Below, piece by piece: positions 17,642 to 26,123 of a stretch of DNA of 52,175 nt. The position numbers and the translations under genes are program-made. Origin of the DNA: Borreliella japonica (lineage in GTDB: Bacteria; Spirochaetota; Spirochaetia; Borreliales; Borreliaceae); NCBI RefSeq assembly GCF_900099615.1, contig NZ_FMTE01000005.1, positions 1 to 52,175 on the forward strand. Direction: 5' to 3'. Under the pieces are notes generated by a model, which was not told where the DNA came from, did not search any database, and was given only the letters and a program-made list of their open reading frames with translations. Within the stretch, counting starts at the first letter, position 1; every line of letters begins with the position of its first letter.

Positions 17642-18073
17642 ATGTTTATTGAAAAAATATTACAAAGCAATAAAGATCTGTTTAAAGACATTCAAAAGTC
17701 TGGATGTTATTTTTTGTCTTTGCACTATTGGATATTTATTCTGACAGGTTTTGATTTTAAGGCAAAAGACGTTAATTTAAATTATCAACGGTTTTTGGAA
17801 TTAGGTTACATTAGAAATGATTGCTATATTTTAAATCCATGTAAGATTCTTGAGTGTTATAAAATATTTTCTAAGGTTAGATATGAAAATCCGCTTTATT
17901 TTCCTGTAGCTGGCAAAGAGTTTGAAATAACAGCGATTAAGCCAAAAGATCAGGCTTTTGTTCATTTTATTGCAATGGATAACAATAAAGTGCTTTATGA
18001 CAGCCTTGATTTAAAATCTAAAGGAAAGAAATTTAAAATAGTATCAAAAAGAATATTTAATTATTTTGTTTGA
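17642..18073 (+). CDS. DUF261-type protein, possible cysteine-peptidase fold
   Basis: A 143 aa cytoplasmic-looking protein of the Borrelia DUF261 family (BBA23 type). Residues 20-27 read SGCYFLSL, the pattern around the nucleophile of papain-like/C39 peptidases. Late in the chain AFVHFIAMD (His108) is followed by VLYDSLD (Asp120), in the spacing of the catalytic His and Asp. No signal peptide. The family is annotated as unknown; the peptidase idea is mine. RBS AGGAG precedes the ATG. It is monocistronic and converges on dbpA. Confidence 0.7.
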   Translation: MFIEKILQSNKDLFKDIQKSGCYFLSLHYWIFILTGFDFKAKDVNLNYQRFLELGYIRNDCYILNPCKILECYKIFSKVRYENPLYFPVAGKEFEITAIKPKDQAFVHFIAMDNNKVLYDSLDLKSKGKKFKIVSKRIFNYFV

Positions 18074-18155
18074 AAATGTTAATGTGGTTTTTTATTAACA
18101 TTTTTCGTAGCATTATTAATGCAAATGCATTGTAAAAATTATATTAGACTTATTA

Positions 18156-18195
18156 AGTCCAAACAACCTAAAACCGGTTTTAGGTTGTTTGGACT
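18156..18195. terminator. 40-bp perfect palindrome between convergent genes
   Basis: 20-bp arms with no spacer (centre CCGG), between the DUF261 gene and dbpA. Probably a bidirectional terminator, although U-runs on either side are poor. Confidence 0.75.
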
Positions 18196-18223
18196 ATTGT
18201 TTAAAGTTAGGTATAAAAAGTGC

Positions 18224-18799
18224 TTATGTAGAGGAACCATTGCTAGTATTATTTGCATTTTTTTTCTCAAGGTTATCAAGGGCGTCTTTATTTTTTTTAT
18301 AAACCCTTTGAAATTTTTCTTTAATTGCTTTTACAATCTCAAGAACCCCTTCAGCTGTATTTGGAGGAGTTTTTTCAGCTGCCTTTGAGACCGTTCCCGT
18401 CATATTTTGTATTCCAATCTTTTCTAGTGATGCTGCGGTTTTAAGCATTAAGTCATTCATTGCTGAGAATTGGCTGCTATTTCCGCTCTCTTTAATGCTG
18501 GTAGCTTCCTCTTCTATTGCTTTTAGGAATTTTTCTGCTACAGTAATAGCTCTAATTTTTGCTTTAAATATGAATGGGTTTTCTGATACTTTACCGCCTG
18601 TCGCTTTATCTGTGTGAGATTCTAATTTTACGCCTTGTTCAGCAGCCTCTTTTGCAATTTGATCTATTTCATCTTGAATGTTTTGAGCTGATGATTCTAA
18701 TTTAGCTTTCATTTCTCCTGTTAAGCCACATGCTATAAAGAGTTTAACAAGTAAAGTTAATTTAAGTAAATTTTTAAAATTTTTATTATATTTAGTCAT
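18224..18799 (-). CDS. dbpA: Decorin-binding protein A
   Basis: A 191 aa lipoprotein with signal peptide and lipobox LFIAC (Cys 24). It has the DbpA helical-bundle body: a SSAQNIQDEIDQIAKEAAEQ helix, the GNSSQFSAMNDLMLKTA segment and a Lys-rich C terminus (KFQRVYKKNKDALDNLEKK) expected to bind decorin/dermatan sulphate glycosaminoglycans. Second gene of the dbpBA operon, 119 nt after dbpB. The C-terminal Asn/Ser/Thr tail varies between species. Known to be RpoS-dependent in the mammalian phase. Confidence 0.95.
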   Translation of the reverse strand: MTKYNKNFKNLLKLTLLVKLFIACGLTGEMKAKLESSAQNIQDEIDQIAKEAAEQGVKLESHTDKATGGKVSENPFIFKAKIRAITVAEKFLKAIEEEATSIKESGNSSQFSAMNDLMLKTAASLEKIGIQNMTGTVSKAAEKTPPNTAEGVLEIVKAIKEKFQRVYKKNKDALDNLEKKNANNTSNGSST

Positions 18800-18918
18800 A
18801 CAGTATCCTTTTTCTTGAATTTAAATTTAAACAAAAGTATTAAATAAATATTAAATTGTAAAATTAAGACTCGCTAAAATTTTGTTTTTAACGCATTCTA
18901 ATTACAATATTTTAAGAT

Positions 18919-19479
18919 TTATTTCTTTTTTTTGATTTTATTGTTTTTTTTCTCCTCACCGTTAAGGTTTTGTTTTTTCTTAATCTTTTCTAGATTATTT
19001 TCTATTTGCACCTTAGTCTCAAGCAATCTTTCGACTGTGTTTATAGGATTTTTTTCAACTTCCGCTAAAACGGAGTCTTTTGCTTTTATTCCAATCTCTT
19101 CTAATGATTCTACGATTTCAAGCATTAAATCAAACATAGCCGAGAACTCACTACTGTTTCCATGTTCCTTAAGTTTTAAAGCTTCTTCTTCTATTGTCTT
19201 AAGAAACTTTCTTGTTGCTTCAATGGCTTGTACTTTTGCTTCTCTTAAGGCTAATCCTCCGTTTGTCACTTTAGAACCGGTTTCAGTGTTTGTAAAAGCT
19301 ACAAAATTTACACCCTTTTCAGCGGCTTCCTTTCTTATTTGCGAAATTTTGTCTTTTACATCCTTGGAGGATGATTTAAGTGCCATCTTTATTTCTTCTG
19401 TTTTTTCCGTTAATTCAAAATTACAGGATGTCAACAGAGCAACAAACAAAGCTACGATTATTAAATTAAATTTTTTCAT
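18919..19479 (-). CDS. dbpB: Decorin-binding protein B
   Basis: A 186 aa lipoprotein with lipobox LLTSC (Cys 19). It is paralogous to DbpA: shared KISQIRKEAAEKGVNF-type helix, GNSSEFSAMFDLMLEIVESL and a very Lys-rich end, which fits glycosaminoglycan binding. First gene of the dbpBA operon with RBS AAGGAGG. Adhesin for decorin and host proteoglycans. Confidence 0.95.
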   Translation of the reverse strand: MKKFNLIIVALFVALLTSCNFELTEKTEEIKMALKSSSKDVKDKISQIRKEAAEKGVNFVAFTNTETGSKVTNGGLALREAKVQAIEATRKFLKTIEEEALKLKEHGNSSEFSAMFDLMLEIVESLEEIGIKAKDSVLAEVEKNPINTVERLLETKVQIENNLEKIKKKQNLNGEEKKNNKIKKKK

Positions 19480-19800
19480 TTTATTACCTCCTTATTAAAA
19501 TATTTAATATTAAATTTAAATTTTAGCCCATTTTATTGGAAATAAAATGAGCTAAAATGGCCAACAAAGTTAAAATAATTTTTGGATTTGTGCTAAAATT
19601 CGAAAATTATTTTAAAGTGTATCATTTTGAATTGTTTTTATTGGGGGCATAAATTTGTTTTATGCAAATTTAGCAATAACATTGTTTGGAGTTACAAGCT
19701 AGTTTTTGATTTTAAGATTCAATGCCAGTTTGATAAAATATTGTAAATTAATTATTTTCTAAATAAAATCAAAGATCTAAAAAAATTAGGTCTTAAAAAG
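19480..19800 (-). promoter_or_regulatory. dbpBA upstream region with two inverted repeats
   Basis: For the minus-strand transcript a -10 TAAAAT lies at 19525-19520, preceded by GC as in RpoS-type -10 elements. A 17-bp inverted repeat with one mismatch (19521-19557) covers -10 to about -40, and a second with 13-bp arms (19570-19582 / 19603-19615) lies further upstream. These dyads are natural candidates for the control of dbpBA. Confidence 0.55.
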
Positions 19801-19842
19801 AAAAGAGAAGCCATGCTCCCGCAATTTATTGGCTTCTCTTTT
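19801..19842 (-). terminator. Terminator of the small lipoprotein gene
   Basis: 13-bp perfect stem (19801-19813 with 19830-19842) and, on the minus strand, a CTTTTCTTTTT run after it. Confidence 0.75.
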
Positions 19843-19864
19843 GACTACTTTGACTGTTGTTTAA

Positions 19865-20155
19865 TTAAGGAGAAGGAGTAGCAGGTTTAGAGACGGCATC
19901 TTTTAAGCCTTTAAAAAATCGTCCTGTTTTTTGTGCTCCAGAGACTATTTTATTTTTTCCTTTAATTATTATGTCTAGTAAACTTTCATTAGATGTGTTG
20001 TTGCCAGCAGCTTCTATTAACTGTTTTAGTGCTTCATTTTGTTCGGTAGCAACGATTTCCTTGATTCTTGTTTCTTGTTCTTGGGTAAATCCCCTGTTGT
20101 CCATATTGCAGGATAACATTAGTGCTGGCAGCAAAATATATTTTATTTTAAACAT
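19865..20155 (-). CDS. Small lipoprotein, unknown
   Basis: A 96 aa protein. I use the ATG at 20155 because AAGGAG sits 7 nt before it and encodes part of the longer frame that begins at 20173. Signal peptide with lipobox LMLSC (Cys at about 16), a helical Glu/Gln-rich part and a C-terminal Lys/Gly segment (SGAQKTGRFFKGLKDAVSK) ending in Pro/Ser/Thr. I cannot name the family. It is divergent from the terminase operon, as cargo lipoproteins often are in Borrelia prophage plasmids. Confidence 0.8.
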   Translation of the reverse strand: MFKIKYILLPALMLSCNMDNRGFTQEQETRIKEIVATEQNEALKQLIEAAGNNTSNESLLDIIIKGKNKIVSGAQKTGRFFKGLKDAVSKPATPSP

Positions 20156-20244
20156 TTCTTTCTCCTTTACCATTTATTTTTATTCTATTTAAAAAATATA
20201 TCTCATTAATTTAATTATTCCTAATGAAAAACATTTAATTTTTC

Positions 20245-20279
20245 TTGAGTTTTTAAAAAAATTTAATTAAAATAAAATA
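20245..20279 (+). promoter_or_regulatory. Promoter of the terminase operon (leaderless)
   Basis: TTGAGT at 20245-20250, 17 bp, TAAAAT at 20268-20273, and the ATG at 20280. Transcription would start at or within 2 nt of the start codon. No Shine-Dalgarno sequence is present. Confidence 0.55.
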
Positions 20280-20873
20280 ATGATATTTAAAAATAGAAAA
20301 GAAGAATATATTTTTTTATTTAAAAAAGGTTTAAAAGATTTAGACATTGCTGAAATTTTGTGTGTTGACGAATCTTTTGTGGCAAAAGCTAGAAACAAAT
20401 ATTTTAAATCCAATGATTTTGTTTGTAAAAGTGATCCTTTTTCTAGTGACTCAGCAGTAAAGAGTATTTCTAGAGCATCTTTTAATGAGGATAATTTTAA
20501 CAATTTAATACTACTTACTACAAAAAAGGCTTGTGAATTGGAAAATGCTAAAAACGAGACTGAAAGACTATTTTACGAGATAGTTTGTTCTTTTATTGAT
20601 TCTCACAACAGATATAAAAATCTTAATTTGAAATCAATAAAAAAAGATGTATTAATCTTGGATTTAAAAATTAGCAAGCTTCAATGCGAGATTGATAGCA
20701 ACAAAAAAAAAGGTTTCAAGGGTAATGAAAGTTTTGAAATAGAGCTTGCTGATAAGATCAAAAAGAGAGAAGATCTTGAAAAGGAGCTTATTAATATTTG
20801 CATGAGAGAGGATTATAATGCCCTTGTTAAACTTAAATCTATTTTAAATAGTAAGAATTTAAAATTGGGGTAA
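20280..20873 (+). CDS. Putative phage terminase small subunit
   Basis: A 197 aa protein. An N-terminal helix-turn-helix-like stretch (KGLKDLDIAEILCVDESFVAKA, split here as residues 16-37) fits the DNA-recognition domain of small terminases. A coiled coil occupies about 115-170. It lies 3 nt before the large subunit gene. The BBA30 orthologue; Borrelia families such as DUF603 occupy this slot on cp32. Role inferred from position and the HTH. Confidence 0.65.
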   Translation: MIFKNRKEEYIFLFKKGLKDLDIAEILCVDESFVAKARNKYFKSNDFVCKSDPFSSDSAVKSISRASFNEDNFNNLILLTTKKACELENAKNETERLFYEIVCSFIDSHNRYKNLNLKSIKKDVLILDLKISKLQCEIDSNKKKGFKGNESFEIELADKIKKREDLEKELINICMREDYNALVKLKSILNSKNLKLG

Positions 20874-20876
20874 AAT

Positions 20877-22229
20877 TTGAAATTCTTGAAATCCTTAACA
20901 TTTCTTAATCTACAAAAAAAGTTTAAAAATAAGTTCAATATTAACATTTTGGATTATATTAAGCCAAAATCAACCAATATTTGTTTTAAAGATTTTGAAA
21001 ACAAATATTTAACCAATAAACAAAAAGAAGTGCTTGTTGATATAGAAAGTCACGATTATTCAAAAGTAATATTTAGTGGTGGGATTGCAAGTGGTAAGAC
21101 GTTTTTAGCTTCATATTTGCTTGTTAAAAAGTTAATTGAAAACAAGTCTTTTTATGAGAAAGATACTAATAATTTTATTATAGGCAATTCTATTGGTTTG
21201 TTAATGACGAATACTATAAAGCAAATAGAAAAGATTTGCGATTTGTTAAGAATTGATTATCAAAAAAAGAAAAGCGGTGAATCTTTTTGTAAAATAGCAG
21301 GGCTTGAGCTTAATATTTACGGGGGTAAAAACAGAGATGCTTTTTCTAAGATTAGAGGGGGCAATAGTGCAATAATTTATGTAAATGAAGCAACAGTAAT
21401 TCACAAAGAAACTTTGCTTGAGGTGCTAAAAAGGCTTAGAAAGGGTAAAGCAATCATTATTTTTGATACAAATCCCGAAAGTCCAGCTCATTATTTTAAA
21501 ACAGACTATATTGAGAATACAGATGTTTTTAAAACATATAATTTCACAACGTATGACAATCCTTTAAATTCAGCAGATTTTATTCAAACTCAAGAAAAGC
21601 TTTACAAACATTTTCCCGCTTATAAGGCCCGAGTGCTTTATGGGGAATGGATTTTAAATGAATCTGCACTATTTAATGAAATGATTTTCAATCAAGATTA
21701 TGAATTTAAAAGTCCAATAATGTACATTGATCCTGCATTCTCGGTAGGAGGAGACAATACGGCTATTTGTGTTTTAGAGCGCACTTTTGAGAAGTTTTAT
21801 GCATATATTTATCAAGACCAAAAACCAGTAAGTGATAGTCTAATGCTAGGCTCCATTCAAGTTTTAATAGAAAATTTCAATGTAAATACTGTTTATATTG
21901 AAGAGAGAGATAGCACCAAAGGAGATGGAATTTTAACCAAGACAATTCTTTTTCTGAGAAATAAGAGCATTTGCTATTTTAAAGTTGCTCCAATAAAGCC
22001 TTTGAGCAATAAATTTAAAAGAATTTGTGCTCTTATTCCTTTATTTGAAAGCCAAAAAATAGAATTTTTAAAAATAATAAGCAAAAATGTAATAACTGAT
22101 ATTTACAGCTACAAAGGAGACGGCAAAACAAAAGATGACGCACTTGATTCTCTTGCAAATGCTTATCTTCTTTTAACGCTAAGTTATAAAGAAAAACTAT
22201 TTCATTTCGGCAAGTTTAAATATTTATGA
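20877..22229 (+). CDS. Phage terminase large subunit
   Basis: A 450 aa protein with a TTG start. The ATPase domain has Walker A GGIASGKT (68-75), Walker B AIIYVNEA with catalytic Glu171, and a coupling-type FDTNPESPAHYF (196-207). The nuclease domain has MYIDPAFS (Asp285), VYIEERDS (Glu342/343) and KTKDDALDSL (Asp421/424), the three acidic RNase H-fold sites. This is the DNA-packaging motor of a headful-type phage. All catalytic motifs are intact. BBA31 orthologue. Confidence 0.9.
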   Translation: MKFLKSLTFLNLQKKFKNKFNINILDYIKPKSTNICFKDFENKYLTNKQKEVLVDIESHDYSKVIFSGGIASGKTFLASYLLVKKLIENKSFYEKDTNNFIIGNSIGLLMTNTIKQIEKICDLLRIDYQKKKSGESFCKIAGLELNIYGGKNRDAFSKIRGGNSAIIYVNEATVIHKETLLEVLKRLRKGKAIIIFDTNPESPAHYFKTDYIENTDVFKTYNFTTYDNPLNSADFIQTQEKLYKHFPAYKARVLYGEWILNESALFNEMIFNQDYEFKSPIMYIDPAFSVGGDNTAICVLERTFEKFYAYIYQDQKPVSDSLMLGSIQVLIENFNVNTVYIEERDSTKGDGILTKTILFLRNKSICYFKVAPIKPLSNKFKRICALIPLFESQKIEFLKIISKNVITDIYSYKGDGKTKDDALDSLANAYLLLTLSYKEKLFHFGKFKYL

Positions 22230-22528
22230 TTTGATTTAAATTGTAGTTATCAATTTTCCTTTTTGTTTAATAGATATTTAAAATTTTTTATTTCTTTTGC
22301 TGATTTTGGTTAAGGTTTGCCTTAACTTAAGGTTAAGTAAATAAATTTAAAGTAATTAAATTTATTATTTAAAAAATGCAACTGTTTTTAAATAATTTAA
22401 GGTTAAGATTTAATCTTTTAAAAGTTTTGAAAAATTGATTTTTAGTTTAATTGTTTGGGAAATTTTATTTATATGATTTATAATAGAGTTTCTATAAATT
22501 TTTAAAATTTTTATTTTAAGGCGTTGCT
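22230..22528. other. Intergenic region with TTAAGG-type dyads
   Basis: Small overlapping inverted repeats built on TTAAGG/CCTTAA and CTTAAC/GTTAAG lie at 22311-22337, with TTAAGGTTAAG again at about 22398. This may terminate the terminase transcript. The promoter of the next lipoprotein gene must also be here. No ORF. Confidence 0.4.
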
Positions 22529-22945
22529 ATGAGAAATAGATTTTTTTTTATGTATTTATTCTCAGCTTTGATTTTTCTGATTAGCTGTAGTGCATTTTCA
22601 GGTGCTAAAGACAGAGAAGTATCAAATTTGACAGATGAGCAAAGATTAAAGATTATAAACACTATTAAAAGCAAATTGGGTGGTGACTCTAAAAAAATAG
22701 CTAGGGTTGATAAATATTTCTATCGATTTAGTGATTCTAAAAGAGATGTTATTTTGCAATTATTTTCAATTGGATTTGAATACATAAACTCTAAAGAATC
22801 ACAACCCACAGAATCAGAAAATAGAAAATCTGATTTAGATGCTTTAAAAAGCGATTTTGAATCTAAGCTAAAACAGCTTAATTACACAGCAGAGGATTTT
22901 GAGAAATTATCAGATGAATTTAATAAGTTTGTTGAATCTGACTAG
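22529..22945 (+). CDS. Lipoprotein BBA32 type
   Basis: A 138 aa lipoprotein with signal peptide and lipobox LISC (Cys 20). The mature part is helical and acidic with a LTDEQRLKIINTIKSKL segment also typical of small Borrelia plasmid lipoproteins such as the Mlp group. Function unknown. The RBS is weak (AAGG). Confidence 0.8.
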   Translation: MRNRFFFMYLFSALIFLISCSAFSGAKDREVSNLTDEQRLKIINTIKSKLGGDSKKIARVDKYFYRFSDSKRDVILQLFSIGFEYINSKESQPTESENRKSDLDALKSDFESKLKQLNYTAEDFEKLSDEFNKFVESD

Positions 22946-23076
22946 TGAAACTTATTTAAGTTAACAAAATTTAAATAAATTTATTTTAAAAATGTGTTAT
23001 TTAATATTTTTTTAATTTAAAAAGACCAATCAGGCATTTTTTTATCTATTCAAATGTATTTCAAGGAGAGAGAAAT

Positions 23077-23271
23077 ATGAGAATGGCTTTTTTTCTTTTT
23101 TTTTTAATATGGCTTTTTGGTTGTAGTTCTACTAATAGTCAACACAATAAAGATTTGTTATCCGGTAATAAAAAGAAAACCTCTGATTATAACAGAGAAT
23201 ATTATCAGAAGAACAGAGAAAAACTTAAATTAAGGGCTAGAGAGCGATATCGTAGAAACAGAAGGAATTAA
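23077..23271 (+). CDS. Tiny lipoprotein with strongly basic C terminus
   Basis: 64 aa, RBS AAGGAGAG 7 nt before the ATG, signal peptide with lipobox LFGC (Cys 16), a short Ser/Asn tether, then a C-terminal half that is almost all Lys, Arg, Tyr, Asn and Glu (YNREYYQKNREKLKLR then ARERYRRNRRN). Such YxxNREK-type repeats are usual in nucleic-acid-binding phage proteins, not in surface lipoproteins. I know no characterised homologue. Confidence 0.7.
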   Translation: MRMAFFLFFLIWLFGCSSTNSQHNKDLLSGNKKKTSDYNREYYQKNREKLKLRARERYRRNRRN

Positions 23272-23458
23272 ATCAAACAAAAAGATCAAATATAAAGAAT
23301 TAAACTTATTAAAAATTTTAAAGTAATTTTAATATTAAGCAATATATTTAAGTTGATTGGTGGATTTATGTAAAAGATTCATGTTTTTAGTTATTTAAAT
23401 AGTTATTTAAATATTTTATGGTTTTGAAATAAATTGAATTTTAATTAGGAGAATATAC

Positions 23459-23998
23459 ATGAAGAGATATACTTATGTGTATATATTGGTAATAGTGGTA
23501 AGTTCTTGCTATTTAAATGATTTCTCTAGTATGAAAAAAGGCAATTTTAATAAATATGATTTAAATTTTACTGAATTCTCTTTAGCTGAAAGAGAGAGCG
23601 CTATTTTAAAAATTCAAAGAAAATTCAAAAGTCTTACCGATAGAATAAGCTCTAGAATCTCTAATTATAGTGAGATTAAAGTTAGTAATTTCTTTAGCGA
23701 ATATAGTGAACAAAAAATTAATCTTTTAAACAAAATATTAGAGATTTTAAAAATACAGCATGGTTTAATGGAAAAAAGTAGCAATAGTTTGAGCAAGCTT
23801 AGCATGTTAAGCGGAGGCGGTCATGCTGTTTTTGATCCACAGCCAGAGTTACGACTTTTAAATCAAAAATATTCAGATATAGATGAAAAATTAAGAGAAA
23901 TATGTAATTACATTCTAAGCAATAGCATTGATTTTAATAAGGTTTTAAAGGATTTAGCTTATTTAAAAGAAAGTTCTTTAGTGCTAATGCAAAAATAA
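23459..23998 (+). CDS. Lipoprotein BBA33 type
   Basis: A 179 aa lipoprotein, RBS AGGAG, signal peptide ending in lipobox VSSC (Cys 17). The mature protein is helical with a Gly/His-rich loop (SGGGHAVFDPQPEL) near residue 120. Position before oppA5 and length fit BBA33, reported to bind collagen and to be needed for mammalian infection. Function here is assigned by orthology only. Confidence 0.75.
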   Translation: MKRYTYVYILVIVVSSCYLNDFSSMKKGNFNKYDLNFTEFSLAERESAILKIQRKFKSLTDRISSRISNYSEIKVSNFFSEYSEQKINLLNKILEILKIQHGLMEKSSNSLSKLSMLSGGGHAVFDPQPELRLLNQKYSDIDEKLREICNYILSNSIDFNKVLKDLAYLKESSLVLMQK

Positions 23999-24096
23999 GC
24001 TTCAAGTTTATCTTATAATTTTAAAACAGAAACAGTTTTAAGTTGAGCAAGCAAAAAAATAAACATTTATTAACTTATACGGTTATTAAAAAAAGT

Positions 24097-24140
24097 TTTT
24101 TGTAAATAGAGCCTAAAATTAATGACTCTATTTACAAAAA
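24097..24140. terminator. Bidirectional terminator between BBA33-type gene and oppA5
   Basis: 15-bp perfect stem (24097-24111 with 24126-24140), 14 nt loop and A/T runs at both edges, between convergent genes. Confidence 0.85.
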
Positions 24141-24144
24141 TCAT

Positions 24145-25731
24145 CTATTCGTCTAAAGGTTTTATTTCTGATAAAGCAAATCTTTCTGAATTGTTTGTGT
24201 TCCATCCCGTCCATTTATCATTTTTAAAAAGATAGTTTCCCGCAACATTGTATATTGGAATTACTGGGTGATCATTTTCAATAATTATTTCTTCAATCTT
24301 TTTAAATAATTCTAATCTTATTTTTTCGTCCGTTTCGATCTCAGATTTACTTATCAGTTCGTCAAGTTCAGGATTTGAATATCCATAAGATGCAAGATGT
24401 GAGTTTTTAGTTTCAAATATATCAAAGAATGCCATGGGATCTAAATAATCTCCTTGCCAGGACCTTATTGAGATCTCATATTGTCCTTTTAGAATGTTTG
24501 ATATATGGCTATTTAGTGTTTCAGGCTCAATTTCTACATCAATATTTAAAACTTTTTTCCATTGGTTTTGAATAAAAATAGCAATTTCTTTTTCAAGTTC
24601 ATTTTTAGTGTATCTTATTGTAAGAGTTGGAAATTTTTTCCCATCCGGATATCCAGCATCGGCTAAAAGTTTTTCTGCTTTTCGTGGGTTGTATAGTTTT
24701 AATTTTTTACCATAATTGTAATTATTAAAGTTGGGGCTTACTTTTCTTGTTGCTTTAAAGTTGTTATCAAGTGCTCTGTAGACCAATGTTTCTCTGTCGA
24801 TTGCAAGAGACAATGCTTCTCTTACTTTTGCGTTGTTAAGAGGTTTTGCATTTGTGTTTAATGAAAAAAAACCAATTTCGTTAATGTCAGCTGAATAAAA
24901 GTCTTCTCTTAAGATAAGTTCATTAATAAGGCTTAACGGGATACTGTTAAAAACAGCATCTATTTCGTTGTGTTCATACATGTTATAAATTCTGCGGGTG
25001 TCGTTTATAGTAACAAATGTAATCTCGCTAATAGCAACGTTTTTAGCATCATAAAATTTTTTATTCTTTTCAAGAGATATTTCTTCGTTTAAGATTCTTC
25101 TTTTTAGTTTAAAAGGCCCGCTTGTAACCATATTTTCTGCACTTGTCCATTTATTTCCAAACTTTTTAACAATGTGAGTAGGAATAGGTATAAATATTGG
25201 GTTTGTAAGCATATCAAGAAAATATATTGTTGGTTTGGAAAGAGTTATTTCTAAGGTTTTCTCATTAATCACCTTTATTCCAACTTCATCTGCATTTGAT
25301 TTTGTTGTGTGGAATTCTTTTGCATTTTTTATTTTTGATGTTAATAGGCTAATATTTGGTAGATCTTCAGTACTTTCTAGGGCCATTAAGTACGATTCTT
25401 TAATAGTATCTGCTGTTATTTTAACTCCGTCACTCCAATAAATGTCGTCTCTTAAATGGAATGTATAGCAAGTGTTGTCTAAAGAAATGTCCCAATTTTT
25501 AGCAAGTCCTGGTCTGTATCCACCTGTTTTAGGGTCACCCCTTAAAAGCCCTATAAATAGTTCATTTATAATTAAATTGTCCAATCTGTCGCTGCAAAAC
25601 TGTGGATCAAGTGATGTTGGTTCGTTTCCAATTCCAACCCCAAAGAGAAGATCATCTTTTGCTTTAGAAATTGTGCACGAGATTGCAATTGCAATGAGTA
25701 GTGTTAAAAGTAATATTTTTTTTATTATCAT
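24145..25731 (-). CDS. oppA5: Oligopeptide ABC transporter substrate-binding lipoprotein OppA5
   Basis: 528 aa from the ATG at 25731, chosen because GAGGAA lies just before it and a lipoprotein signal follows (lipobox AISC, Cys 19). It has the SBP_bac_5 layout: GNEPTSLDPQFCSD near the N terminus, YTFHLRDDIYWSDGVKITA, SGPFKLKRR, REALSLAIDRETLVYRAL, AEKLLADAGYPDG. It delivers peptides to the chromosomally encoded Opp permease; the plasmid holds only the binding protein. Monocistronic, minus strand. Confidence 0.95.
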   Translation of the reverse strand: MIIKKILLLTLLIAIAISCTISKAKDDLLFGVGIGNEPTSLDPQFCSDRLDNLIINELFIGLLRGDPKTGGYRPGLAKNWDISLDNTCYTFHLRDDIYWSDGVKITADTIKESYLMALESTEDLPNISLLTSKIKNAKEFHTTKSNADEVGIKVINEKTLEITLSKPTIYFLDMLTNPIFIPIPTHIVKKFGNKWTSAENMVTSGPFKLKRRILNEEISLEKNKKFYDAKNVAISEITFVTINDTRRIYNMYEHNEIDAVFNSIPLSLINELILREDFYSADINEIGFFSLNTNAKPLNNAKVREALSLAIDRETLVYRALDNNFKATRKVSPNFNNYNYGKKLKLYNPRKAEKLLADAGYPDGKKFPTLTIRYTKNELEKEIAIFIQNQWKKVLNIDVEIEPETLNSHISNILKGQYEISIRSWQGDYLDPMAFFDIFETKNSHLASYGYSNPELDELISKSEIETDEKIRLELFKKIEEIIIENDHPVIPIYNVAGNYLFKNDKWTGWNTNNSERFALSEIKPLDE

Positions 25732-26123
25732 ATTCTTTATTCCTCTTCTTATTTCCAATAATTAATTTATTTTATAGCAAATTATATTGCATTTTATTTT
25801 TTTAAAATGCAATATACGATTTTGCTAAACGTCTTAAAAGGCTTGTTGAATATTTACTGTTAAGTTTAAAACTACAAACGAGGCCCTTAAAGCCTCATTT
25901 GTAGTTTTAAAGAAGTTTTCAATGAATTGTTGAATTAATTGTTGATTTATAACAATAAGCAAGTATATATCTCTCTTTGGTTTTTTCAAATAAATTTGAA
26001 TCTTTATTTAGGTTTTATTTTTTTAAAGAATAAATAGCAAAATAAATACAATTAATTTTATTTTATGTCTTGAGAATGCCAGAAAATGAACTATAATTAC
26101 GGCATATTTTATGGGAGGTTTTA
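25732..26123. other. Divergent intergenic region with 20-bp hairpin
   Basis: Between divergent oppA5 and the BBA36-type gene. It holds a stem of 20 bp with one mismatch at 25865-25884 / 25892-25911 that neither gene needs as a terminator. Promoters for both genes must flank it. No ORF is supported. Confidence 0.6.

Noticed and set aside
18119..18388. 89-codon plus-strand frame across the dbpA end
   Set aside because: It runs through the bidirectional palindrome and antisense to dbpA without a ribosome binding site.
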